From: Ovis canadensis
Lineage: Eukaryota > Chordata > Mammalia > Artiodactyla > Bovidae
Length of the DNA: 64,000 nt
Assembly: GCF_042477335.2 (NCBI RefSeq)
Contig: NC_091251.1
Coordinates: 90,969,501-91,033,500 of the forward strand
Reading direction: 5' to 3'
The notes beneath the pieces are model-generated. The model was not told where the DNA came from, made no database searches, and was given only the letters and a program-made list of their open reading frames with translations. The number at the start of each line of letters is the position of its first letter. Position 1 is the first letter of the stretch. The position numbers and the translations under genes were made by a program. Of the stretch, positions 11,728 to 21,835 are shown in pieces.

Positions 11728-11784
11728 CTTGCATAAAACTTCGCTCAAGTCGAAGATGGTGGCAGACACGAGGGTGGTGGTCAT
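11728..11784 (-). CDS. ZFP36L1: ZFP36L1 exon 1 coding part (residues 1-19)
   Basis: The first coding exon supplies 19 codons, beginning MTTTLVSATIF and ending LCK. This is the conserved ZFP36-family N-terminus and contributes to decay-factor recruitment. The ATG occupies 11784-11782 on the minus strand, with A at -3 (CCCAAG before the ATG), a favourable initiation context. The exon ends AAG followed by the donor GTAAAGT, starting at 11727. The intron is phase 0 and joins Lys19 to Gly20 of exon 2. The start was chosen by family homology. The reading frame stays open upstream to the predicted transcription start, but no in-frame ATG was found there. Confidence 0.96.
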
Positions 11785-11922
11785 CTTGGGCGCTCGCGCG
11801 GGGCAGGGACGAGGGTCTGGTGTGTCGCGAAGGTCCCGGTGCGGGGAAGGCGCAGCCTCCGGCTCTCCGGTCAGGAGTCCCACACGCCTGCTCCCGGCGC
11901 CCCTCGCCTTTCCGACTCTCCC
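11785..11922 (-). other. ZFP36L1: ZFP36L1 5' untranslated region (inferred)
   Basis: A GC-rich leader of about 138 bases lies between the predicted start, about 25-30 bases downstream of the TATA box, and the ATG at 11784. No upstream ATG in frame with the coding sequence was found. The frame is nevertheless open through the whole leader. The 5' boundary is inferred from TATA spacing, not observed. Confidence 0.65.
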
Positions 11923-11945
11923 GAGCTGCGGCGCGCGAAGCCCAA

Positions 11946-11954
11946 TTTATATAA
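11946..11954 (-). promoter_or_regulatory. ZFP36L1: TATA box of ZFP36L1
   Basis: The minus strand reads TTATATAAA here, about 160 bases upstream of the initiator ATG and within a CpG island. A TATA box inside a CpG island suits a rapidly inducible immediate-early type gene, which the ZFP36 family is known to be. Confidence 0.8.
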
Positions 11955-12319
11955 GTTTCAGATTTGGTGGGCCGGAGGGGGAGGAGGAGCTTTAAACTTA
12001 TTTAAATGAGGAAGAGAAGAAAAAAAAGTTGATTGACACTGAAGTTGAATCAGCCATGCGGTCAAACTCGGGGGAAAAAAAAAAAAAGAAACTTTCAAAA
12101 GGAAGAGGGGGGAGGGGAGACGAGGAAAGAAGGCGAAGAGGGGGGAAAAAAAAACCCACTGCGAGCCGCGCACAACTTTTTTTTTTTCTTAAAGAGGAAA
12201 ACTTTCGAGTCCGCTCGCCTGTCTACCTCGGGCTGCCGGCGCCCCTTTCTGGGGCCGCGCGCGGCGCGGGGGGTGGGGAAGGGGCGCCCCCCTTTTGTCA
12301 GCCTGCGAGCGCTGCTCTG

Positions 12320-12327
12320 TGACATCA
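12320..12327 (-). promoter_or_regulatory. CRE/AP-1-like site (TGACATCA) upstream of ZFP36L1
   Basis: TGACATCA (TGATGTCA on the gene strand) is a one-base variant of the CRE. It lies about 370 bases upstream of the TATA box at the edge of the promoter CpG island, a plausible site for CREB/ATF-type induction. This is motif-level evidence only. Confidence 0.4.
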
Positions 12328-14225
12328 CTCATTCCACACTCTTCGGGGTTCTTGTTGTTGTGTTGTTATTTTTCTTTTCTTTTTTTTGGTAGGGCTGGAA
12401 GGCGGGCTCGACTTTCTCTTTTTGCTAGCGGGAGCAGAAGCCCGTCCTAAGCGCCCGGTTTCCATCTTGTGCCGATCTCCCTTGAAACTTCTCTAAGTTA
12501 CCGCACAACTTCGCTCTTTCCCCGGGATCTTTTCAGCCCTTGGTTCCCCTCCGCAAATCCCACGGGGAGAGGAAACTGGAAATACGGGGAGCACAGAGCA
12601 TTCACGTCTAGGGTTTTGTTTATTCAGGGGTGGGGTGAGGGACAAGGATTAAGGAGGTTCCCCCCCAAAACACACACACACACACACACACCCTGGAGGA
12701 CCGGGCCTGGCGACGGCGAGCACCAAGCGATTTCGCGCGCCGCTCGCGTCTACACTGGCGTTCGCTGTGCAGCGGACACCCTCCAAGTCTGGGCCGGGGC
12801 GGGGGGGCGGGGGGGCGGGGTGGTGGGGGTGCTCCACGAAAAAGACCCCCGCCCGGGCTGTTTGTTTTCACAGGCCTGGGAGTCGTATTTATTGCACGCA
12901 GTAATCTTTAAATAGTTTTCTAAAACAAACCTGAATCCTCACGAACGCCCTTCTGCCCACCCCCGAAAAAAAAGCACCCAGCAACGCACAATTTGCCCCG
13001 CGCTCTGAACCACAGGCTGCGCCCGAAACTCCCTAAGCAACACGTATACACACCACAGACGCTGGAACCAAAAAAAAAAAAAAAGTTACTTTGGTAAGAA
13101 TGAAGATACAAAGATGGGGGGAGGCGACACTTACTGTTGCTTCTCCCCCGCCCTCACGGGAATGGAACATATGGCTTGTCACACTGCGCTGTTTTGGCGG
13201 GATGGGGGGAGGGGGGCATGGGATCCTCGAAACCGAAAGGCCTCGAGTTGGCAATTACTCTTCTGAAAATTGGAAAGTATATATTTATTTACTGTTTGTT
13301 CGGACACCCCTCCACCCACCCAAATAAAAAGTTGCGAATGCGTCCCCCACAGACCGAGGTGGAAACCGCGGGGCTGCGTTTCTTTCCTATTTCCCCGCGT
13401 GCCCGGCCGCCTCCTCAGCCCTCGCACGTTTCTTCCCAGCACTCGAGGCCGCCGGGTCTGTTATGAAACCCCGTGCGCTGAGTGGCTAAGAGCGGGTTCC
13501 ATTGCGATGTAATTAGGTCACCCCATTATGAGCACGTTTCTTTGAAAAGGTCCGGGCGGGCGGAGCAGAGCGCTGGAGTCGCACTCTCGCCGCCTCCACC
13601 ACCACACATATTTTTACTGTATTTCTTATTTACTTGTCGGCCTCCGAGCAAACCCGGAAACCTTCCAAATCACAACTGTTTTAGGAACCTGTTGTCTTTT
13701 TTTTCCATCTTCATGAAACACACCACCTTTGCTGCAGCCATGAACCAATGTATGTGCAATGTATGTGATCCCCAGTCCGCTCTGCTTTTATTTGTCCCCT
13801 GTGACTTAAGTTAATGGCCCCCATTTTTAACCTGGCCGCTGCCCCCTTGATTTTCTTCTTTTGGTGTCTTCTTTTGCCTGTTGCTTCCCTCCCCCTGCTC
13901 CCATTTTTCAGCTTTTCTTGAAATCTGGCAAGCGCCAGAAGGGGAAATAACTTCCATCCACCTTAATTTAAATCATTCAAATGTAGGTTTCTTTCTTAAA
14001 GGGCTGTTTGCTCTCTCTCGTCCCCGCTTCGAGGAGGGGGGTGGGGGGAGCGGTTTCGTGCAGTTTCTTAGTGATGAGGTAATGAGTTCCAGATTTCAGG
14101 ACAGAATAGGGTGCGCGTTAAAACCACAAGGTTAGTCTGCGTCCTGATGTGAAGCTATTTCAGTTTTCTATACCCCCACTCTCCCCGCAAGAAAAAAAAA
14201 GAAAAGAAAAGGGCCCATTGGTCTT
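12328..14225. other. ZFP36L1 upstream flank, no gene seen
   Basis: Repeat-free sequence upstream of the promoter, alternating GC-rich and AT-rich blocks. It contains a CA microsatellite (12671-12691), a G-rich run (about 12797-12832) and scattered motif-rich stretches, such as TAATTA next to AGGTCA near 13.51 kb. The absence of ruminant SINEs over several kilobases suggests regulatory constraint. No convincing coding sequence is present. Confidence 0.5.
12671..12691. repeat. CA dinucleotide microsatellite
   Basis: About ten uninterrupted CA units, followed by CCCTGG. It lies upstream of the ZFP36L1 promoter and is likely length-polymorphic. Confidence 0.9.
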
Positions 14226-14379
14226 TAAATCTGGAGGGTTCGCGAAGCTCTGCTCGGGGCGGGAGGCGGGGGGGGGGGGGACGGGGGAGGGGCGGAGAAG
14301 CGGGGGTGGAAAGTCAGGGGGTAGGGGCCCGGAGCGGGCGGGGCCCAGGGCCAGTCCCGACCCGCACCCAGGGCCCCCC

Positions 14380-14394
14380 CCTCCAGGTGGCGCC
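14380..14394 (+). promoter_or_regulatory. CTCF-like motif, forward
   Basis: CCTCCAGGTGGCGCC matches the CTCF core pattern (CCnnnAGGTGGCG) in the plus orientation. It lies in the upstream CpG island. Motif-level prediction only. Confidence 0.45.
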
Positions 14395-14728
14395 TCTTAC
14401 CTCCCCCCCCAACCCCCTCGACTGCGGGACCCGCCAAAAGCACCATGACGGGGCCTTGGCTCCGCGGGCTAGCTAAAAAGTCTTCCACTCCCCACCACCC
14501 CCCCGCCAAAAGAAGGCCGATTCCTCGAATTTCCTTCGGTTCCCAACTCCTGGAGGGCGCTCCCCTCCCCCGCTCCCAGGGGCGCGGGCTCCGCGGGCGG
14601 CGTCCAGCCCGGCCCGCTCGCTCCGGAGTTGTTTACCGGCCCCACCGACCGACCGGGTTTGTTCCAACTCCCAGAGCCTGTCTCTATAATTAAGCTTTTT
14701 TTTAATTGTCGGGTTGCAACGTCATTTC

Positions 14729-14739
14729 GGGGACTTTCC
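14729..14739. promoter_or_regulatory. kappaB site GGGGACTTTCC with adjacent CRE-like core
   Basis: GGGGACTTTCC is a canonical NF-kappaB site. Five bases to its left is ACGTCA (14719-14724) within TTGCAACGTCAT, a C/EBP-CRE-like composite. The pair lies about 2.8 kb upstream of the TATA box and would suit inflammatory induction of a cytokine-mRNA decay factor. Occupancy is not shown by sequence. Confidence 0.5.
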
Positions 14740-15130
14740 AAGGGTGAGGGAGCCGGCCTCCTTAACCCTTCGCTGACCTGGCATCCGAGCCGCGGGGGAC
14801 CGGGGAGCAGCGTCCCGCCGGGCGGAGGAGGGACAGAGCCGGCCCGCGCGCCCCCTCGACCCCGCGCCCCGTACGTGTTCGGCAGGTGCCGGGTGTTGGG
14901 AGAACGGCAGCCAGCCGCGACCCGGGCCGGAAGCCCGACGGGAGGCGTGCGCGGCCCTCCGCCGCCGCCTGCGCTCAGCCCTCGGGTTCCTCGCCCGCGC
15001 CCGGCCCAGAGCCGCCGCCCAGTCACCTGCACTACCTTTTCCGACCGGGAGGAGACGGGCCAGGTTTGCCGTCCTGGGCCCGACATCCGGGCCCTCCCCG
15101 CTCACACGGAGCCAGTCGCCTAAGCGAGGA

Positions 15131-17334
15131 GGGGCTAGCCAGGTATTTTCGGCTTGGGGGGGTTTTAGGTTTTACGAAAAGAGGAAAGTGAAAGTCCTCA
15201 GAATTAGGGAATCGCAACGGACAAACTCCTTCGGCCAGTTTGGGCGCACCTTGAGGCAGGTGAGAGTGTGGGGCGACGGGCTGCTGCGATGTTAAGCTTC
15301 TTTCCCAGCGTCAAGTCATTTGCAAAAAAAAAGCCCAAATTCTCAGATCAGACCCCGCGCTTCCCTCCCAACCTCTGCTAGCTGAGACCCTAGGACAACA
15401 GCTAGATTCCCGGATTAGAGAGAGGGAGGAAGGGACAAGTGCTATTGCAGAGTTACCTGGTTCAGATTCGCGTGTGGAATGCAGGTTCCCCTGCCTTGGT
15501 TCCAGGCCCACTGAATCAGTTACTCTGGGATGGGACCAGGAATCTGCATTCTTTGTAAATTTCATGTTAGAGACTCAAACACCAAGGTGTAAGAGGAATC
15601 AGTGGTCCAGGGCTTTGCAGTTTGGGCGGTTTGGAATCCAAGTCTTGGCTCTGCCGCTTCTTAACCTTTTTTCAAGACACTGACCAAAGCCTCTAAAGCA
15701 GGGATAACAATTAAGCCTTAAATTGGCAAGTAAAGTGTCTAGTCTCATGCCTACCTGAACCCTTGTGTACGTCCAGCCCATATGTTTGTGTATGTGTAAA
15801 TTAAACCATTCTTGGTGTCTTATTAAAACATAAAACAAGTTCAGGAAGTATTCACTTTGCAAAGGATTCTTCAATATAGATTCTTCCATAAAATGATCAG
15901 CTGACAGCTTTGATCTGAATCACTCTCTGACCTCCCCCCCAAACCTCCTGTCCAGGCCCAGGCCTGGACAAAGCAGGCCTGGACACCTGGAAAGGGGCAG
16001 AGGGCACTGGCCCCAGAGCCTGGGAAAGAGCAAGGTGAGTCAGGATGAGGTGATCAGGATCTGCTGCCCAACTGAAAAATACTGGGTTGTCACAGGTATT
16101 TCTGAAAACTAGATCACTTGGCCCTGTTGATATCCAATAAAAGCCAGACTCTTCTTTCTTTCAATATTCTCAAGCAACCTCAGTGCTTAGTGGCCACAGC
16201 TCAGCTGCCACTATCCTATGAACCAGGCAGAGGCTTCAAGAGAGGGCACCTGAGGGTCTGCTGTAAATGCAACTCTGCACAGTGTTGGGAACCTTTAGGG
16301 TACAGCTCAGGGAGCCCACCACCTGGGAATCCAGGACTGGGAATCCAGCCCCAGGGCTACCACAGCTTTGGGGAGTCTCATTGCCTGGCAGCGGGATATC
16401 TAAACCTACTTCTTGGGTCAGTTGTTTTAACACTTTTCCTGCAGAAATGTCCCATCATTCCATTAAGTTCCCAGGCTAACCCACCAGCTATATAATCCCT
16501 CTTTCCTTGCCTGGATCACCTGCCTAGAGACACAGGATAGCCCATGAGTTCTGAGCCACCTAGACTTTGATGGGAAGCCCAACTCTGTCAGCTGGTTACC
16601 AGTTGCACAACCTCGGGCAGGTCCCTTCGCCTCTGGGGTGTTCAGGAAGGTGTAGCCCTTTCCCGACAGTGCTAACTCCCTCATGAGAGCCATTTCCCCT
16701 TCAGCCACTCCAAGCTGCTAACAGTTGCTGATGGTTGATGCACACCCCTCCCTGGGGCTTCCTTTTCCTGGGGTTTCAGGCAGCTCCCCAGCAAGCAAAA
16801 TACTTCTTTCCTAGTGGTGCCGTTGTAGCCTGCAGCATTTTATGGAAATTACCTGTTTACTCCCCACTAGGCTGAACTCCTAAGGGCCAGGACTTCTCTG
16901 TTACCTGCAGCTCCTGAATAGATCCTGTGCAGGTGGTCAGTGAAGGTTTTCAGTTTGCACCTGGCCCTTGCTGTTGAGCCCATTCAGACTCTTTGGTCAC
17001 CATGAATCTAGCAGCAGGAGTAGAAAGAAGGGGCAGAGGTTCCAGGGGTAGCAGGAAGGGAGGGAGGGCCTGGGCTTTGCAGAAAGAGGGGCCTTAACAC
17101 TGGAATGTTCAGAAAGCCAGCGCTGGTAACTCAGGGAGGCTGGGCTTCCACAGTTTGCCCAGGGCATATTCTGTGCAGCTGTTAAGAGGCCACAGGTTTC
17201 AATGGAATGAGGACTGGTCCAGGAGTAAGGGATGCTGGAGCTACTCTGCCTCCGGTTCAGGGGGTCATTTCTCTAGTCTGCGCTCAGTCTTCTGAGACGG
17301 AGAGTAGGGACTAGGCTGTGGAACCCAAACATCA
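15131..17334. other. Intergenic upstream of ZFP36L1
   Basis: No gene was recognised. CpG density falls after 15.3 kb. A MER5A-like fragment (about 15455-15550) and a small GC-rich palindrome (15950-15969) are present; the rest appears unique. Confidence 0.5.
15455..15550. mobile_element. MER5A-like hAT-Charlie fragment
   Basis: It has the 'cccactgaatcagttactct' and 'aggaatctgcattctttg' phrases typical of MER5A. Old and diverged. Confidence 0.55.
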
Positions 17335-17480
17335 CTCTGAGCACAGTCATCTGGGAAGCTTTTAAAATAATGCTGGGCATCAGGCACCGCCCCACCTCCA
17401 AAGATTCTGCTTCAGTTGGTCTGGGGTGAAGGCCAGTATTTGTATTTTCTAAGCTCCCTAGACGATTCTATTGTGAAGCC
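17335..17480. mobile_element. MER5A-like hAT-Charlie fragment
   Basis: 'catctgggaagcttttaaaa' through 'tttctaagctcccta' follows a MER5A copy. It lies just left of a second hAT-type element. Confidence 0.55.
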
Positions 17481-17510
17481 AAAAATGTTGAATTTGGTTG
17501 TTTTAGAATG

Positions 17511-17752
17511 GTGGTTCTCAACCAGGGTTGATACACCCTTAGTGAATATTTGGCAATGTCTAGAGAAGCTTTTTAGCTGTCACAGCTGGAGGAGGGAAGG
17601 TCAGTGCTACCGGAATCTGGTAGGTTGAGACCAAGGATGCTACTGAACATCCTGCAACGCACAGGCCAACCCCTGGCCACGCACCCCCCGCCCCGCACCA
17701 AAAAATTATCTGGCCCAAAATGTCAATAGTACCAAGATTGAGAAATCTTGTT
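17511..17752. mobile_element. hAT-Charlie MITE
   Basis: The ends 'ggttctcaacc' and 'gattgagaaatc' form an imperfect terminal inverted repeat. The interior ('tttggcaatgtctagagaag', 'ggcccaaaatgtcaatagta') is that of a common mammalian non-autonomous hAT element. Subfamily not assigned. Confidence 0.7.
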
Positions 17753-17859
17753 TGAGAGGTCCTTTCCAACTCTATGAATTCCTGTGTGCTCTCCAAATCC
17801 TCTCCTTTGGGCAGCCCAAGTAATTTTTCTTCAAAACCTAGATCTGATCTTGTGTTTCG

Positions 17860-17990
17860 TGTGTGTTAGTTGCTCAGTCCTGTCCGACTCTATGAGACCC
17901 CATGGACTGTGGCCTGCCAGGCTCCTTTGTCCATGGGATTTCCCAGACAAGAAAACTAGAGTGGGTAGCCATTCCCTTCTTCAGGATCTT
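17860..17990 (-). mobile_element. BovA-type SINE fragment
   Basis: 'gttgctcagtcctgtccgac' to 'ggtagccattcccttcttca' is the BovA body in reverse; the tRNA head is absent. Confidence 0.85.
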
Positions 17991-18588
17991 GTGTTATACA
18001 ATTGCCTCAAACCCTTCACTACCTGTCCCTTGTAGAGTAAAAACGAAACCCATAATCTAGCATGATCAGACTCTTTTTACTCCTCTGTTCTTGACTTTCA
18101 TCCTCCTGCCTCTCCCCACCACCATCTCTCCCACCCCTCCAAGGCACTCCCTGTGTGCTAGTCTGTTTCAGATGAAAATGAGCCATCCTTCCTCCTGCCC
18201 CAGGGCCTTGACACGTTCAGTTTCTTCTATCTGAATTGACCTTCCTTTGACCCAAGTAAATTCTCAATCATTCTTTAGCACCCAGCTCAAGCATCACTTC
18301 CTCGACCATTCTTGGCACCCTCTCCCCTCCATCAAGGCAATGTGTCTGTCTTCTCTCTTCTTTCTTCAGGGAACATTCGTTTCCTCCAAAGTTGTTGTTT
18401 CAATTTGTATTTGTACATTCCTGTAACTTTACTATTTAATTTAAAATGTAGTAAAATTGACCTCTATTTGGTATACAATTCTATGGATTTTAATGTGTGA
18501 GTATATTTATGTAGCTACCACTTCAGTTGGGAAACAGAACAGTTCCATTATCCCCCCAAAACTCCATCATGCTCTCCCTTTGTGGTCA

Positions 18589-18710
18589 GCTGTGCTGTGC
18601 TAAGTCGCTTCAGTCGTGTCTAACTGCCACCCTATGGACTGTAACCCGCCAGGCTCCTCTGTCCATGGGCTTCCCCAGGCAAGAATACTGGAGTGGGTTG
18701 CCTGCCCGCC
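18589..18710 (-). mobile_element. BovA-type SINE fragment
   Basis: 'gctaagtcgcttcagtcgtg' to 'gagtgggttgcctgcc', inserted near the 3' end of the old L1. Confidence 0.85.
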
Positions 18711-19155
18711 TCTGTGTGGTCAGACCGTCCCCCATCCCTTACTCTGGCAAGCGCTGATCTGTCGTCTATAGTGTCATTTCGTCTTTTCTAGAATGCCAGA
18801 TAACTAGAATCATACAGTCAATATGATTTCACAGAGCACATTGCCTTTGAGACTTATCCATGTTGTTGCATGTATCAATAGTTCATTCCTTTTAAATGAA
18901 GAATAGTATTTCACTGTATGGCTCTACCACCATTGGTTTATTCACCTGTTAAAAGTCACTGGATTATTTCCAGTTTGGGGCCATTGTAAATAGAGCTGCA
19001 GTGAACACTGTGTATAGATTTTTGTGTGAACATAAGTTCCTATTTCCTGAGGGTAAATAAGTAGGAGTGGGATTACTGGATCACATAGTAAGTGTATGTT
19101 AAAGTTTAAAAAAAAAAAAAGGCAAACCTTATTTGAGAGTAAGTATACCATTTTG

Positions 19156-19290
19156 CTAGAGAAGGAAATGGCAACCCACTCCAATATTCTTGCCTGGAAA
19201 ATCCCATGGACAGAGGAGCCTGGAAGGGTACAGTCCATGGGGTCACAAAGAGTTGGACATGACTGGGCAACTTCACTTTCTTTCACTATA
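19156..19290 (+). mobile_element. BovA-type SINE fragment
   Basis: 'gagaaggaaatggcaaccca' to 'catgactgggcaacttcac', the BovA body in sense, within the L1. Confidence 0.85.
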
Positions 19291-19318
19291 CCATTATGCA
19301 TCTCCCACAGCAATATAT

Positions 19319-19505
19319 GAGTTTCCAGGTGGCTCAGCGGTAGAGAATCTGCCGGCCAGCACAGGAGATGCAAGAGATGTGGGTTTGATCCCTGGGTCGG
19401 GAAGATCCCCTGGAGTAGGAAATGGCAACCCACTCCAGTATTCTTGCCTGGAAAATTCCATGGATAGACAAGCCTGGGGGGGCTACTGTCCTTAGCAGCA
19501 CTTAT
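19319..19505 (+). mobile_element. Bov-tA SINE
   Basis: The tRNA-Glu-derived head ('aggtggctcagcggtagaga') is followed by the BovA body; the 3' end is truncated. Confidence 0.85.
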
Positions 19506-20259
19506 AACTGTCAGTATTTTTATTTTAATCACTCCAACAGTTGTGTAGTGGTATTTTATTGTGGTTTTAATCTACATTTCTCTAACAGGTAGGGATTGTA
19601 AACAACTTTTCGTATGTTTGTCTGCCACCTACCTGTATGCCCTCTTTCATGAAATGTCTGTTCACCTCTTTCACCTATTATTTAATTGGGTTTGTTTTCT
19701 TACTGTTGAGTTTTGAGAGTTCTTTAGATATTCTGAATATAGGCTTTTGTCAAATAAGTGATTTGCAGATATTTTCTGCAGTCTGTATCTTATCTTTTCA
19801 TTCTCTGAACAAAGTATCTTTCACAGAGCAAAAGTTTTTAATTTTGATGGTGGCTAACTTATCAGTTTTATGTTTTATGAATCATGCTTTTTGGTGACCC
19901 ATCTAAGGACTCTTTACCTAGCCTTAGGTCATTAAATTTTCTATTTTATTCTAATAATTTTATAGTTGTATGTTTTACACTGAGATCCATTTGGTGTTAA
20001 TTTCTATGTAAAATAGATTTAGGTTGAGGTTAATTTTTCTTTTTTTCTTTTTTGCCTCTGGAAGTCTAATCACAACATTCTTCATTGAAAAGAGTATCAT
20101 TTTTGTATTGTGATTGTATATTTTTTTGTATACAAAAGATCACTTTTGTATTTGTATTTTGTAACGTATTGAATTTTTCTACTGAACTGCTTTTTATTCT
20201 GTTCTGTTGATCTGTGTGTTTCATTCCTTTGCCAGTTCCACAGTCTTGATTATTGTAAC

Positions 20260-20475
20260 TGTGTTTGTGTGCTCAGTCCTGTTTAACTCCTTATGACCCC
20301 CTGGACTGTAGCTCACCAGGCTCCTCTGTCCATGAATTTTTCAGGCAAGAATACTGGAGAGGGTTGCCATTTCCTACACCAGGGAATCCTCCTGACCCAG
20401 GAATCAAACCCACCTTTCTCGCATCTCCCGAATTGGCAAGCAGATTCTTTACCACTGTGCCACCTGGAAAGCCCA
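20260..20475 (-). mobile_element. Bov-tA SINE
   Basis: The reverse BovA body is followed by the tRNA head ('ttaccactgtgccacctgga'), inserted in the old L1. Confidence 0.88.
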
Positions 20476-20540
20476 TTGCTAAGTCGCTTCAGTCGTGTCC
20501 GACTCGGTGCGACCCCCCAGAATACTAATGGAAAGCCCAT
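20476..20540 (-). mobile_element. Partial Bov-tA SINE abutting the previous copy
   Basis: 'gctaagtcgcttcagtcgtg' then a jump to 'ggaaagccc', so most of a second SINE has been deleted. It may be an internal-deletion copy or the product of recombination with its neighbour. Confidence 0.65.
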
Positions 20541-20905
20541 TAGTAAGTCTTAAAATCAGGTTGTATAATTCCTCCAACTTTATTCCTAATTTTCCAAATT
20601 GTTTTAGCTGTTCTAGTTCTTTTGCTGCCTTTTCATGTAAATTTCAGATTCAGCTTGTCTGTAACTACAAAAGAAAAAAAAATTCTACTGGGATTTTATA
20701 TTGGAATTGTATTAAGTCTATAGGTCAATTTCAGGAAGAACTATATCTTTACTTCTCTACTAGTATGTCTTAATTCATGAACATGATATGGCTATTTATT
20801 TAGGTATTCTTCAATATCTTTAATCAGTGTTTTGTAGTTTTTAACACAAGATCTTATGTATATTTTGTTAGATTTATATCTAATATTTCTCTTTTTGGGG
20901 GGGAA

Positions 20906-21140
20906 CTATAGTTGACCCTTGAACAATGCGAGAGTTAGGGGCACCAACCTTTCTCACAGGCAAAATTCCATGCAGAACTTATAGTTGGCCCGCAAGAATA
21001 TGTGCAGTTTCTCACATCCACGGTTCTGCATCTGCGGATTTAACCAACCTTGGATCATGTAGTACTGTTGCATTTACTTTTGAAAAAAGTAAGTGGACTT
21101 GTGCAGTTCAAACCAGTGTTGTTCAGGGGCCAACTATATT
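20906..21140. mobile_element. Tigger-type (TcMar) non-autonomous DNA transposon
   Basis: The ends are inverted repeats matching at 18 of 20 positions (left 'tatagttgacccttgaacaa'; the right end is its near complement). A TA dinucleotide at each edge is consistent with Tc1/mariner target duplication. L1 text resumes on both sides, so it inserted into the L1. It is MER2/MER44-like; subfamily unresolved. Confidence 0.75.
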
Positions 21141-21240
21141 ATCATTTTTTTCTTAATTTGTTTTCAATTTCTCATTACTATTTTATAGAAACACAGTTGA
21201 CTTTTGTATATTGATCTTGCATCCTGTGACCTTGCGAAGG

Positions 21241-21560
21241 TCATTTTATTTTATTTTTTTAAATTTATTTTATTGGCTGTGCTGGGTCTTCATTGCTTTG
21301 TGTGGGCTTTCTCTAGTTACTGCAAATGGAAGCTACTCTTCCTTGCAGTGAGCAGGCTTCTTATCGTGGTGGCTTCTCGTTGCAGAGCATACGCTCTGGG
21401 GGCAAACAGGGTTCAGTAGTTGTAGGGCATGGGCTTAGTCACTGCAGCACAGGGTCCAAGTGGTTCTGAGAGTAAGAGGGGTCTTCCTGGACCAGGAATC
21501 GAACCCATCCCCTGCATTGGCAGGCAGATTCTTCTCCACTGTACCACCAGGGAAGTCTTC
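21241..21560 (-). mobile_element. CHR-type tRNA-derived SINE
   Basis: Reverse orientation: a T-rich tail at the left ('attttattttatttttttaa') and the tRNA-Glu head at the right ('accaccagggaagtct'). The full-length body lies within the old L1. Confidence 0.8.
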
Positions 21561-21835
21561 CTTTAGTTTTAAGACGACTTTTTGGTGAATTCCTTGAGTT
21601 TTGTTTTGGATTTTTTTTTTTTAACATAGAAAATCATGTTGTCTTTGAATGGGAATAGTTTGACTTCTTTCTTTCCAATTATATATGCATTATATTTCTT
21701 TTTCTTGTGCTACTGCCCTGTCTAGGACTTGTGCTATGATATTAAATAGGTGTGGTGAGACTGGACATGCTCATCTTGACCCCAACCTTAAGGGAAGGTG
21801 TTTAATCTTTCACTATTAAGTACGATATGAGTTGC

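Larger units (their letters stand above)
11650..12320. promoter_or_regulatory. Promoter CpG island of ZFP36L1
   Basis: GC-rich sequence with frequent CpG covers exon 1, the leader, the TATA box and the first few hundred upstream bases. It is interrupted by A-rich and purine-rich tracts at about 12.02-12.16 kb. The density of CpG compared with the flanks marks an unmethylated promoter region. Confidence 0.75.
14226..15130. promoter_or_regulatory. Upstream CpG island 2.5-3.4 kb from the ZFP36L1 start
   Basis: A second strongly GC- and CpG-rich block. It starts with long G runs (14266-14330) and continues through several open but unconvincing reading frames. It contains a kappaB-like site, a CRE-like core and a CTCF-like site. 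It may be an enhancer or an alternative or divergent promoter; nothing in the sequence decides between these. Confidence 0.6.
18440..21835 (-). mobile_element. Old L1 (L1M-type) antisense copy, interrupted by younger elements
   Basis: The plus strand reads as the reverse complement of an L1 3'UTR and the C-terminal half of ORF2. Phrases such as 'attgtggttttaatctacat', 'aattgggtttgttttcttac' and 'tgtatattgatcttgcatcc' occur in the expected order. The frame is destroyed. It hosts five or more younger insertions: SINEs at 18.59, 19.16, 19.32, 20.26 and 21.24 kb and a Tigger-type DNA transposon at 20.91 kb. No intact open frame or functional protein remains. Confidence 0.8.

Noticed and set aside
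11653-11883. A longer ZFP36L1 N-terminus starting at 11883
   Set aside because: The codon there is GTG, not ATG, and its context is weak; the ATG at 11784 matches the family start.
10998-11954. Open stretch of about 318 codons on the plus strand antisense to ZFP36L1 exon 1
   Set aside because: It overlaps the promoter, exon 1 and intron on the opposite strand. Composition is low-complexity and no family is recognised; a chance antisense frame.
14469-15086. Open stretch of about 205 codons on the minus strand in the upstream CpG island
   Set aside because: Arginine-, glycine- and proline-rich, with no domain and overlapping open frames on other strands; this is what CpG-island DNA gives by chance.
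18942-19532. Open stretch of about 196 codons on the minus strand
   Set aside because: It runs through SINE and L1 sequence; the translated phrases are the usual Bov-tA reverse translation.
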